Below are positions 7,807 through 16,877 of a stretch of 64,000 nucleotides of DNA, in pieces. Both the position numbers and the translations under genes were made by a program. How positions within the stretch are numbered: the stretch's first letter is position 1; each line of letters starts with the position of its first letter. The stretch is from Harenicola maris (lineage in GTDB: Bacteria; Pseudomonadota; Alphaproteobacteria; Rhodobacterales; Rhodobacteraceae), in the NCBI GenBank assembly GCA_018524345.1, contig JADQAZ010000001.1, forward strand, positions 1,550,001 to 1,614,000. Direction: 5' to 3'. The notes beneath the pieces were generated by a model, which ran no database searches, was not told the DNA's origin, and saw nothing but the letters and a program-made list of their open reading frames with translations.

Positions 7807-10485
7807 TTATTCCGTATCGAAACGGAAATAGGCCGCGCCTGATGCGGCCGTAACCCCGTTGCGGCGAATATCGGCCTGCACAATCGGCATCAGAACTGTT
7901 GATGTGGTCCCATCCGGAACATCGATTGTTTTGAGCGGCACATCCGTGGCGACAGCAACGATCAGTTGCGGCACAAAAGCGCCAGCCTGCAGGGTGGGCA
8001 AGGACAGTTTGAGAGAGAATGTATAGGTGCCGTCCTCTTTTGGCGAAAGCCTTTTGGAGATATTGTAGACACCGCCGTTGTAGTCCACGAGGAACAGCCA
8101 GATTTCGCGGTCCTCAAGATTGCTCACCTTACCAACGATGTGCTCGCCCTGTTTCAACACGTCCTTGTCGAGGGTAAGGCGGGGCGTGGCGGCGGGGCTG
8201 TCGGCCATGTTGCGCAGGAAATTAATCACCTGACACTGGCTTTCGTTCACCGTGCGCATTTCGATGTCGGGCTCGACCCCATGGGCCCGCTGGAAGTCTG
8301 CCAAAAGCTGCCAGAAGGGATCGATCGTGGTGGCATAACCCTCGAGCGCGATGGAGGTATCGGAGGCATTCATCACCGAGGTATAGACGCAGGGCGGCTG
8401 GGAGTAGTTGCGCACCCATTCGACCATTTTGATCACGCGATCAAAGTCGGGATCCGTTGGGGTTTGCGCGTCGACGACCTCTCCGGTGTCAGTTTGCAGG
8501 CCTGTGTCGGGCTCTGTGATGGCAGCATCGCCGCCGTCGGTCTCTGTCGTCTCGGGTTTGACCTTGCGGGTCATTGCAGCCGTCAGGCCCACAATCGAAA
8601 GTTGTCCCTCGCCCAGATCAATGCTTTCGAGCAGAAGCGCGCGGGCCTCGTCAGACAGGGCACGAACGGCGTTCAGGTCGATGGCCGAAAGCTCGCCTGT
8701 GGCGAGGAGTTTTTCTGTCAGGGCGGCCTCTGTGCTGGTGGCGGCCTCCTTTGCCTTGGCGGCGCGTTCAGCGGCACGTCGGATACCGTCCTCAACGACA
8801 CGTTGTTGGAGCGCTTGCTCCAATGCGGCCATGGTGGTCTCGCCCTCTGGCAGTTCGAACAGATCGAACAACTTGCTTTGGGTTGCTGGCTCCATGCCGC
8901 GAGCGGTCGCAATATCGGCTTCGGAATATGTGCCGTCGGCCTCGAAGGTGGAGGACATGCGGTCGAACAGGGATTGGGCCTCGCGGCTTGCGCGGGCCTC
9001 GATCTCGGCGGCGCGTCCACTGACGGCGCCCTCAAGGGCGGCCAGATCGGCGCTCGCCCCCGGAAGGCCGAGCGAAGCGAAAAGACGCGTGCGAACGTCA
9101 GTGTGCAGGCCTTCGACCTCAAGCAGGTCGGTTTCGCTGAGCGATCCGGAGCGGGCAAACTGGGCCATCAAACGATCCTCGGCGAGGACCGCATCTGCGG
9201 CGGCAATGACCGGATCGAGCGCGACTTCGCCGCCATTGAGGATGGAATCCAGCGCGCCAGTGAAATAGGCCCCTGCCCCGCCGCCAGCGGCGAGCAATGC
9301 GACAAGCGCCACGACCATCGGGGCCTTGCCCTTTTTCTTTGCCTCGGGCTGCGTCGGCGCAGTGGTATGCGGCGGCGGCAAAGTGGAGCCAAGCCCCGTG
9401 ATCTGCGAGGGCGGCGCGGAGGCCTGCATATTGCCGAAGGGGCTTTCGTTATCGCCGGTCGGAGGCGGCGGCACAGAGCCAGGGTAGCTGCCCTGCGGCG
9501 GCGTGGTGAAACCGTATTGCGGGGGCTGCGAGATACCTGCAGGCGGCTGCGTGCCCGGAGCGCCCACGGGCGGGATCGAGCCCGCCGGAGCGGCGGCGCC
9601 CCCTGCCATCGGGATCAGCGCCGGATTGTTCACAAATTCCAGCACCTGCGCCATGTCTGTGGGCCGGTCTGCCGGATTGGGTTGCAGCATCATTTCCAGA
9701 AGCGGGCGGATTTCGTCGTAAACGCCGGACAGGTCAGGCACCTCAAGGCGGCGTTCCACGGCCTCTGCGGGGTTGTCGCCCATATCCAGAGGTTCGCCCT
9801 TACAGGCGGCGGCGGCCACGAGGGCGAGCGAGTAGATATCCGATTGCCCGGTGATCACGCCCTTGAAGCGGCCAAGCTGCTCTGGCGAGACGTAGTTATA
9901 CTTGCCCGCGAACTGGCCGCCCAGAAGGGTGCCGCCCCCAAAGTTAGCGGATTTGGCGATGCCGAAGTCGATGATCTTGGTGCGCGAGACCTGACCGTCC
10001 TGAATGATCACATTGTCGGGCGACAGGTCGCGGTGCACAACGCCAAGGTCATGGGCCTTGGTCAGGCCGCTGGCGACGCGGCTGATCATGGTGCGCACAT
10101 CCTCGATCGGCATGGCGCCGTCTTCGATGTAATCGGCCATGGCGCGGCCTTCGACGAATTCCATCACCAGACAGGCGCGCTGAATACCCGGATCAATGGT
10201 GAAAAGTTGATAGCGGACGATCGCGTCGTGGTGCAGCCGGCCCAGAACGGTCGCCTCTTTCTGGAAGAGCGAGATGATCTTCTCGTCATGGGCCAAAGCG
10301 GCCAGCACGATCTTGATCGCGACGCTCTCACCGGTGTGGATATTGATGCCGCGATAAACCTCGCCCATACCGCCGGTGGCGATATGTTCCTTGATCTCGA
10401 AGGTGCCCATAATCTGGGTGCCAATGGCCACACCAGTGGGGGCCACAGAGCCGATTACGGTTTTTTCATTGTCGCCTTCGGCCAT
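7807..10485 (-). CDS. ppkA: T6SS serine/threonine protein kinase PpkA
   Basis: 892 residues. The kinase domain (about 28-285) has the Gly-rich loop ATGGMGEVY, VAIK (Lys58), HRDLSPDN (Asp153) and DFG (173-175), so it should be active. The N-terminus carries EKTVIG (Thr9), the motif also found twice in TssL. A Pro-rich juxtamembrane stretch (290-385, with ESPFG at 347-351) precedes one transmembrane helix (389-408). A helical periplasmic region follows, then a C-terminal domain (682-892) shared with the TonB-like protein. In Agrobacterium and Pseudomonas, PpkA phosphorylates TssL or Fha to switch the T6SS on. Last gene of the tssK-ppkA run, 6 bases after pppA. Confidence 0.95.
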   Translation of the reverse strand: MAEGDNEKTVIGSVAPTGVAIGTQIMGTFEIKEHIATGGMGEVYRGINIHTGESVAIKIVLAALAHDEKIISLFQKEATVLGRLHHDAIVRYQLFTIDPGIQRACLVMEFVEGRAMADYIEDGAMPIEDVRTMISRVASGLTKAHDLGVVHRDLSPDNVIIQDGQVSRTKIIDFGIAKSANFGGGTLLGGQFAGKYNYVSPEQLGRFKGVITGQSDIYSLALVAAAACKGEPLDMGDNPAEAVERRLEVPDLSGVYDEIRPLLEMMLQPNPADRPTDMAQVLEFVNNPALIPMAGGAAAPAGSIPPVGAPGTQPPAGISQPPQYGFTTPPQGSYPGSVPPPPTGDNESPFGNMQASAPPSQITGLGSTLPPPHTTAPTQPEAKKKGKAPMVVALVALLAAGGGAGAYFTGALDSILNGGEVALDPVIAAADAVLAEDRLMAQFARSGSLSETDLLEVEGLHTDVRTRLFASLGLPGASADLAALEGAVSGRAAEIEARASREAQSLFDRMSSTFEADGTYSEADIATARGMEPATQSKLFDLFELPEGETTMAALEQALQQRVVEDGIRRAAERAAKAKEAATSTEAALTEKLLATGELSAIDLNAVRALSDEARALLLESIDLGEGQLSIVGLTAAMTRKVKPETTETDGGDAAITEPDTGLQTDTGEVVDAQTPTDPDFDRVIKMVEWVRNYSQPPCVYTSVMNASDTSIALEGYATTIDPFWQLLADFQRAHGVEPDIEMRTVNESQCQVINFLRNMADSPAATPRLTLDKDVLKQGEHIVGKVSNLEDREIWLFLVDYNGGVYNISKRLSPKEDGTYTFSLKLSLPTLQAGAFVPQLIVAVATDVPLKTIDVPDGTTSTVLMPIVQADIRRNGVTAASGAAYFRFDTE

Positions 10486-10491
10486 ATTGGC

Positions 10492-11271
10492 TTAAGCCCC
10501 TTCTTCCGGCAGATCGAATATGGCGTTCATCGGGGTCAGCTCTGTTTTATCAAAGGCCCGAACGACCATCACGGTTGTGTTGTCAGTAGCGCCGCGTTCC
10601 AGCGTGAGATCAAGCAGGGTGTCGCAGGCTTTTTGCGGTTGCACCTTGCGCGCCACGTCGAGGATCTCATGATCCAGAACATGCGCTGTCAATCCGTCTG
10701 AGCACAGTACAAATGTATCCCGATTGCGCAAAGTCCCGTATTTGTGATCCAGATGCACATCCGGATGCACACCGATTGCGCGGGTAATGACATTCTTGCG
10801 CGGCCAATTCTCGGCCTCTTCTGCTGTGATCGCGCCGCGGTCGAACAATTCATTCGCCTCAGTATGATCGCGGCTGAGCTGGGTCAGCTGCCCGTCGCGG
10901 ATCAGGTAGATACGGCTGTCACCGGACCAGACACATGCGAAATGCTGTTCGAAGGCCAGAAGGCCCACAACCGTGGAGCCGATGGTCGCCCCCGCCGATT
11001 GGGCATGGATCTGGATCTGGCTATTGGCGCGGTTGATCCGCTCGACAAAGCGGGCCTGAAGGTCGGGGGCGGAGGTCGGGTTCCCGAGGGTCGCGAGATG
11101 TTCAACGATGGAGCCGGAGGCGAACTCGCCGCCGTGATGCCCGCCCATGCCATCGGCAACAACCCAAAGGCCGCTGTCGGGCTCGGCATACATTTTGTCC
11201 TCGTTGTGATCCCGTGCATAGCCGGTGTGGCTGATAGCGCCAGTTTCAAACCTGAATTGCTTTACGCTCAT
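10492..11271 (-). CDS. pppA: PP2C-family protein phosphatase PppA
   Basis: 259 residues, a complete PP2C domain. Metal-binding motifs are present: GYARDHNEDKMY (Asp25), VVADGMGGHHGGE (Asp40-Gly41), VWSGDSR, LCSDGLTAHV and GATDNTTVMVV near the end. It has no membrane segment and so acts in the cytoplasm, reversing PpkA phosphorylation. The gene is tightly coupled to ppkA (6-base gap). It is separated from tagF by 101 bases that hold a 9-base inverted repeat. Confidence 0.93.
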   Translation of the reverse strand: MSVKQFRFETGAISHTGYARDHNEDKMYAEPDSGLWVVADGMGGHHGGEFASGSIVEHLATLGNPTSAPDLQARFVERINRANSQIQIHAQSAGATIGSTVVGLLAFEQHFACVWSGDSRIYLIRDGQLTQLSRDHTEANELFDRGAITAEEAENWPRKNVITRAIGVHPDVHLDHKYGTLRNRDTFVLCSDGLTAHVLDHEILDVARKVQPQKACDTLLDLTLERGATDNTTVMVVRAFDKTELTPMNAIFDLPEEGA

Positions 11272-11325
11272 AACCTTGGCGATCTAACCTTTTTCCTAAG
11301 CCGCTAGGAATTGCATGTTGGGCGA

Positions 11326-11356
11326 GTGTTGACCAGCGTCAAGCGGTGGTCAACAC
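11326..11356 (-). promoter_or_regulatory. Perfect 9-base inverted repeat between tagF and pppA
   Basis: GTGTTGACC (11326-11334) and GGTCAACAC (11348-11356) are perfect complements over a 13-base loop. The repeat lies between the tagF stop and the pppA start on the minus strand. No T-run follows in the direction of transcription, so it may be an operator or an RNA-processing stem rather than a terminator. Confidence 0.5.
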
Positions 11357-11372
11357 AGAACGCGGCCTTGAT

Positions 11373-13187
11373 TTATCTTGGCTTACGGGAAAACAGCCCG
11401 CGGAACCCTTTGCTTTTCTTTGTTTCATTTTTGTCAGCCTCTTGTGTGGCAAAGGGGCTGTCTTCGTCTTCGGCCAAATCGGCAGGCAGTTGGCCCAGGG
11501 CCTCTTCGCGCGAGGCGCCGCCAAGGCGGAGGCCTGCGGGCTCCTGTTCAGCGGTCTCTTCGCTGGTCTCTTCGGTTTCTGCGGTCTCTTCTTCGAGGTC
11601 CGCTTCCTCGTCACTGGAAACCGGCTCGACTTCGGCATCCTCTTCGGGCTCTGATGGGCTCGCGGCTTCTGTCCCCTCCTCTGCCTCGTCTTCGGGGGCA
11701 TCAAGGGTTTCGTCTTCCTCGGCAGCCGTGTCACCCTCTGTTTCGACCTCAGCCTCCGCATCATCGAGAGTGTCTTCTTCTGCGGCCTCGGGCTCTTGAG
11801 GCTCCTCCTCCGCATCAACGCCCGCTTCGGCCTTGACTTCGACTTCCCCCTCAGACGTAGGTTCCGCAACCTCGTCTTCTACAGGATCGCCCTCTTCCTC
11901 TGCCTCGCTCAGAGCCTCGGCAAGGGCCTCCGCAGCCTCTTCGGCGGCGTCCTCCACAGCTTCATCCTGAGCCTGCTCTTCGGGATCGATGGCTGAAAGA
12001 TCAGCGCCCCCTTCCATGGGTTCAGAGGGCACTTCAACCTCGAACGCCTCGTCCTCGGCGGCCATATCCAAGGCCTCATCCTTGGCATCCGGTTCAGGCT
12101 CGGGAACCTCCAGACGCCCCCCGTCGTCGAAGGGGCTTTCGCTTTCTTCGCCAGCCTCAAGGTCAAGCACGCCGTCATCGCCAAAGGGGCTGGCGGCGTC
12201 TTCACCGGTCATGTCGACGGCCCATGCGGCATTGTCGGGTTCGTCGCGCGGATCAACCGGCTCTGCAACGTCATCCAGCGCGGCCCAGGAAAGGTCCTCG
12301 GCAACCTCCTCCTTGGCGGCCCCATCGCCCGTCACGGCGGCAATCGCAGGGGCGGCGGCGCCCCATGCGGCGGCGGCAGGCGTGCCCGGGCCGCCGATCA
12401 GGTGGGAAATATCCTGCGGCGGCAGGGTGGTTTCGCGCGGCCTTGCGGGCGGAACGGTGGTTTCCTGTTTCTTGGCCGAAACTGGCGGCAGGGTCGTTTG
12501 CCGCACCGGTTCCGGCTCGGGCTTTTTGGCGGGGGGGCCAAAGCCGCGCAGCATGGCGGCAAAGCTGGCCGCGTCGGGCATGCCATCCTGTGCGATCATC
12601 GCGGGACCGACATAGGCATTGCCCTTCGTCCACCAATAGCTGCGGCCAAGGGCAGCCAGCTGATGGTCATGATCGCGCACGTCTGTCAGCATTTGATCCA
12701 GCCCGTATTCCCCATAGGCGAAAAAGGCGTTGCGGCGGTCCTCTCCCATGGCGCAGGCCTCGGCGCGGGGCAGCGGCAGGCGCGCGATCCAGCGGTCAAC
12801 ATCCCCGTCAAAGGCCTCTGACTGGGCATGCAGCAGGCCGGATTCAAGCGCGCCGTACCACTCCTCCATAGGGTCCGTCAGGGGGGGAACAGGATGGTCG
12901 ACGCCCGCGCCGGACAGAACCAGCGTCAACGGAAACTGCCGCCCCACCCTGTCCACAGAGGCCGCCCAGACACCGGCGATGGGTTGGCCGAACACCTCTG
13001 GCCCAATCCAGAACCGCCAGACAGGCGCCATCTGATAAATCTGGCCCCAGTTGTTTTCCAAATGCTGCTTTGCACCGCCAACAGCCTTTTCCAGCCAGCT
13101 TTCCCAATAGCTTAGCACATCGGGCGGGATCGCCCGTGTCAGGAAGTCGCCCTTTGCGGGCAGTTTGCCAAACATCCCCAGTTGCAT
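11373..13187 (-). CDS. tagF: T6SS regulator TagF/ImpM with long acidic C-terminal tail
   Basis: 604 residues. The TagF (ImpM) domain covers about 1-215: it opens MQLGMFGKLPAKGDFL and contains WRFWIGPEVFG and GRQFPLTLV. The usual family length is near 220, so most of this protein is extra. Residues 225-260 carry three [QE]TT[LV]PP repeats. Residues about 300-580 are a very acidic Glu/Asp/Ala stretch with three SPF motifs (333, 351, 577). The last 15 residues are basic. TagF normally represses the T6SS after translation, and in Agrobacterium a TagF-PppA fusion binds Fha. Here tagF lies directly before pppA. Confidence 0.92.
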   Translation of the reverse strand: MQLGMFGKLPAKGDFLTRAIPPDVLSYWESWLEKAVGGAKQHLENNWGQIYQMAPVWRFWIGPEVFGQPIAGVWAASVDRVGRQFPLTLVLSGAGVDHPVPPLTDPMEEWYGALESGLLHAQSEAFDGDVDRWIARLPLPRAEACAMGEDRRNAFFAYGEYGLDQMLTDVRDHDHQLAALGRSYWWTKGNAYVGPAMIAQDGMPDAASFAAMLRGFGPPAKKPEPEPVRQTTLPPVSAKKQETTVPPARPRETTLPPQDISHLIGGPGTPAAAAWGAAAPAIAAVTGDGAAKEEVAEDLSWAALDDVAEPVDPRDEPDNAAWAVDMTGEDAASPFGDDGVLDLEAGEESESPFDDGGRLEVPEPEPDAKDEALDMAAEDEAFEVEVPSEPMEGGADLSAIDPEEQAQDEAVEDAAEEAAEALAEALSEAEEEGDPVEDEVAEPTSEGEVEVKAEAGVDAEEEPQEPEAAEEDTLDDAEAEVETEGDTAAEEDETLDAPEDEAEEGTEAASPSEPEEDAEVEPVSSDEEADLEEETAETEETSEETAEQEPAGLRLGGASREEALGQLPADLAEDEDSPFATQEADKNETKKSKGFRGLFSRKPR

Positions 13188-13258
13188 GGTTCAGAAATCC
13201 ATTTGTCAAAGTGGCAGCGGGCCGGAATAATTGACCCCTTGAATGCCCCTAAGGCCCG

Positions 13259-16200
13259 TTACAGGCCGTTGGGACAGCGAAAATCGCGAAGCTCCTTCAT
13301 GAAGAACGGGTTCGTTTCCGTGCCCAGTTCGATCTTATAGGCCACATGCCGGCCCGAGATTGTGTAGCGCACCTGCATGACATTGCCCGAAACCTGCGGG
13401 CTGCCCTTGTTCAGGAACCGCAAGAAGGCCCAGCTCCCGCCCTCTGACATGGTGCTCTTGCGACCCTTCATTTCAGGCGTGAAGGTCAGGGTGACGCTGC
13501 CCCCCGCCGTGGTGCCGGGCCAGTCGAGGTTGGCGGGGTTGTTCCCCTTGGCCCTGGTCTGGACCAGCTGCCCATTTACGGCGAGCACTGCGGTATCGAT
13601 GGCCGCGTGGAAGGACGCGGGGCGAACCTGCATCTGCACCGAAGGAATTCCGCCGCCGGTTGAGAAATAGGCATCACGAATGGCCGCGGCGCGTTGAAAC
13701 TGCTTCAGGGTCTGGTTCGAGAGTTTCCCCGCGAGCGGCCCGGTATCCTTCCATGTCCAGTTCAGGCCGGAGACATTTGCATGCGGGCTAAGCTCAGCCA
13801 GAAAAAACCTGTCCATCACGCCATTGGGCGCGAAAATCTTGGAAAAATCCGTCATGGCCACATCGCGGCTGCTGTCCTTGACGAAGGGGAACTTGTTGGT
13901 GATCGCTGCTTCGCAAACCTGACTGACCTGCGTGTTCAGCATCTCGTTCAGGCGGGCGAGGTTGGTGTTCGCCGCGTCGCCTTCAAAGTCGTCCACCGCC
14001 TCCTGAACCATACGGCCCAGATCACGCGGCAGGCGCGAGGCCGCCTGTTTCAGGGCGCCAAGTTTGATCGGCATTTCCTGATCGGCCAGTTCGGGACTGG
14101 AGGTTGAGATGATCAGAACGCGTTGCATGTCGCCCATGGTGCCCAAGAGCTGGTCGATAATGCGGGTGTTGATCTCTCCCTCAAGCAGCTCATGCCAATC
14201 GCGGAAGTGATTTTCGATCTCCTGCCCCGGCAGGATGGTGCGCGAAGAGCCGGAACTGCTGTTGCCTGTGGCGCCAGCCTGTGCGCGACCCTTTTTAAAG
14301 GCCGCATCAAGGCCGATCCGAGTCAGGCCCCTTGTGCGGGAAATCAACAGTTGAGCCCCCTGCGCTCCGACAACACCGGCCACTTCGGAGCCAAGCTCCG
14401 CAGCCGCGCCGCCATTGCCGCCCAGAAGGTCGCCTTCGTTGCCCTCCTCATAAGCAGCGGTCAGGCGGGTTTCCTCGCGGATGCTCTCGATCAGCAGCAA
14501 AACCGGCGAGGAGCGCGGCGCAGAAAGGGCCGCGAGCGCCTGATAAGACGGGCGGTCGGCGGACATCGGGCGCAGTTTGAGGTTGCCCAAAACACTGTCC
14601 CACTCGTTGATCCAGTCATCGGTATAGCGGCTCAGCAGGACAGGGCCGACGTTCTTCACCTGATCCTCGATCTGGGCCTCGGCGGCGTAATCCCCAAGCA
14701 CCCATTGATCGTCGATCAATGTTTGGGCGATCTCGGCCAGTTGCGGCAAGAAGAAATCGTGGAAGCCGCGATAGGTGTAGAGCGGCGAAATGATCATGTC
14801 GTCCAAAGGACGGCCATCGATGGTCTCCAACACCAGCTCGGCATCGCGCCCGGCGCGGTTGGCTACGCTGAACTGCTCGATCCCGGCGAATTCGGCGGTG
14901 GAGAGCAGAAGGCTATAGGCCTGTTCGTCCACCTTCATACGGGCCAGCGTGCGCTCTGCCTGATCGATCAAGGCGCCGTTAAGCTCAAAGCTCGGCTCCT
15001 GCGCGCTATCGAGCTCAAGCATAGCAACGAGGTGCTGCTCCAAGACCTCACGAGTTTCGACATTCGTGCCCTGATAGGTGTTTGAGCGCCAATCCTCGCG
15101 GAAATAGGCGCGGATCAATTCGTCATCGGATTTGGGGGCCAGGTCGCCCAGAAGCTTATAGACCTTGAGCGTGCGATAGACGGCCAGAACCTCCCCCGCG
15201 CGGATGAAGGATTCAAGCTGAAGCTCAAGCTGCAGGATCAGGCGCGAGCGGAACATCCGCTCAAGGGCCTGCCGGTAGGTGACTGTTGCGGCAGAGCGGA
15301 GCGAGCCGCGCTGCGACAGACCGAACCGCTCGGAAAGCGGCGTGTCTGTTTGCTCGTCCGCATAGCCCATGGGCATGTTACGCAGCATTTCGAGGTGCGG
15401 CAGGATTTGCAGCAGATCGATATCCTCGACCTTGCCGCTGGTCAGCTCCTCTTGGGCAGAAAGCTCATAATCGCTGACCGCCGCATCGGCGGTGTTGATC
15501 AACTGCTTGTTCTGGAAATAGGACATGCCCCAAAGGCCGATCATCCCCATGGTGGCAAGGGTGATTGCGGTCATGGTGCCATAGCGGAAAATTGCCTGAC
15601 GGCGCACCGCGCGCCTGTCGGTAGAGACCCAGCCCGCCTCGGCAAAGATCACCTTACGCAGCAGATCGGTCAGGAAGAAGCTCTTGCCCTTGCCCGACAT
15701 CGCCCCCTGCCCCATGGCAAAGTTGCGCTGCATCGCGCCAAGCACCTGATCGATCGGTGTGCCTTCTTGCGTGCCGGAGCTAAAGTAGAATCCGCGCAGA
15801 TTAGCCGCGACCTTGTAGCGGGTGTGGCCAAAGACGCCCTTCATAAAGCCGCCCAAACGCTCCTTGAGCATCGCCACCTGACCGGGGAAGCCGAAGATGG
15901 CGATCCGGTTGATGCCGTCGTGCTCTTCCTGCAGGCGGTCTGTGACCTCTTCGGACAGACGGTTCACCAGCGCGTCGTATTCGACATCGAACTGCTCGAC
16001 CGTTTGTTCCTTTTTGGAGGCCGTCTGGAAGGTATGCCCCCAGACCTTCTGACGGCGGCTGGCGCTGAAGCTGCCAAAGAATTCCATGAAGCCGGAAATC
16101 AGATCGGCCTTGGTGAACAGAACGTAGACAGGAAAATCCACACGCAACTCGTCGTTGATCTCCATCAGACGGTTTCGGATGATCTCTGCATGACCCTCGA

Positions 16201-16861
16201 TCTCGGCGGGGCTGGCCGTCATGATTTCCTGAAGGGAAATGGCAAGGATCACGCCGTTGATCGGCTGGTTGGCGCGGTGGGTTTTAAGCAGCTTGAGGAA
16301 GCTGTTCCAGCTTTTGCCATCGGCCTCTGCATCGGAATCCTGCGTGGTATAGCGGCCAGCGGTGTCGATCATCACCGCCTCTTCCGAGAACCACCAATCG
16401 CAATAACGCGTGCCGCCCACACCGGCCACGGCCCCCTCGCCCTTTTCGGCCAGCGGGAATTTGATGCCGGAATTGAGCAATGCCGTGGTTTTGCCAGAGC
16501 CCGGCGGGCCGATGATCACATACCAAGGCAGATCATAGAGGAAGGCCTTGGAGCCGGAAGACTCCCGCAGAACGGCCAGAGCCTCGCCCATTTTGTCGTT
16601 CAGAACCTCGCCATCGCCGGTGACTTCAGGCTCCATCAAAGCCTCTTCCAAAGCCTTGGAAGAGCGGCGGCGGCGGATGAATTTGATCAAGTAGATCAGG
16701 CCCACGGTCAACCAGACGACCGAGATCATCAGGATCCGCACCCAGACCTTTTCAAACGGATGGCTTTCCCCGAAGCCGACGAGAGGAAGCGCGAACCAGA
16801 CCACGCCGAACCACATCAAGAGGGACAGCACAACGAGGATGCCCATGATCCATTTTCTCAT
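13259..16861 (-). CDS. tssM: T6SS inner-membrane protein TssM (IcmF)
   Basis: 1200 residues; the start is fixed by AGGAGG just upstream. Hydrophobic segments at about 6-30 and 41-61, and a third near 435, anchor it in the inner membrane. The cytoplasmic loop holds Walker A GPPGSGKTTALLNSG (118-125 core) and GVGGTRYCDWWF, as in NTP-binding IcmF proteins. The C-terminal half is the periplasmic part that in other systems meets TssJ and the spike. With TssL it makes the membrane complex. Gene order tssK-tssL-tssM is kept. Confidence 0.97.
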   Translation of the reverse strand: MRKWIMGILVVLSLLMWFGVVWFALPLVGFGESHPFEKVWVRILMISVVWLTVGLIYLIKFIRRRRSSKALEEALMEPEVTGDGEVLNDKMGEALAVLRESSGSKAFLYDLPWYVIIGPPGSGKTTALLNSGIKFPLAEKGEGAVAGVGGTRYCDWWFSEEAVMIDTAGRYTTQDSDAEADGKSWNSFLKLLKTHRANQPINGVILAISLQEIMTASPAEIEGHAEIIRNRLMEINDELRVDFPVYVLFTKADLISGFMEFFGSFSASRRQKVWGHTFQTASKKEQTVEQFDVEYDALVNRLSEEVTDRLQEEHDGINRIAIFGFPGQVAMLKERLGGFMKGVFGHTRYKVAANLRGFYFSSGTQEGTPIDQVLGAMQRNFAMGQGAMSGKGKSFFLTDLLRKVIFAEAGWVSTDRRAVRRQAIFRYGTMTAITLATMGMIGLWGMSYFQNKQLINTADAAVSDYELSAQEELTSGKVEDIDLLQILPHLEMLRNMPMGYADEQTDTPLSERFGLSQRGSLRSAATVTYRQALERMFRSRLILQLELQLESFIRAGEVLAVYRTLKVYKLLGDLAPKSDDELIRAYFREDWRSNTYQGTNVETREVLEQHLVAMLELDSAQEPSFELNGALIDQAERTLARMKVDEQAYSLLLSTAEFAGIEQFSVANRAGRDAELVLETIDGRPLDDMIISPLYTYRGFHDFFLPQLAEIAQTLIDDQWVLGDYAAEAQIEDQVKNVGPVLLSRYTDDWINEWDSVLGNLKLRPMSADRPSYQALAALSAPRSSPVLLLIESIREETRLTAAYEEGNEGDLLGGNGGAAAELGSEVAGVVGAQGAQLLISRTRGLTRIGLDAAFKKGRAQAGATGNSSSGSSRTILPGQEIENHFRDWHELLEGEINTRIIDQLLGTMGDMQRVLIISTSSPELADQEMPIKLGALKQAASRLPRDLGRMVQEAVDDFEGDAANTNLARLNEMLNTQVSQVCEAAITNKFPFVKDSSRDVAMTDFSKIFAPNGVMDRFFLAELSPHANVSGLNWTWKDTGPLAGKLSNQTLKQFQRAAAIRDAYFSTGGGIPSVQMQVRPASFHAAIDTAVLAVNGQLVQTRAKGNNPANLDWPGTTAGGSVTLTFTPEMKGRKSTMSEGGSWAFLRFLNKGSPQVSGNVMQVRYTISGRHVAYKIELGTETNPFFMKELRDFRCPNGL

Positions 16862-16877
16862 CTCAAATCCTCCTGTG

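Noticed and set aside
7966-10701. Plus-strand open frame of 911 codons opposite ppkA
   Set aside because: It is the antisense of an intact kinase with all catalytic motifs; GC-rich third positions keep the opposite frame open.
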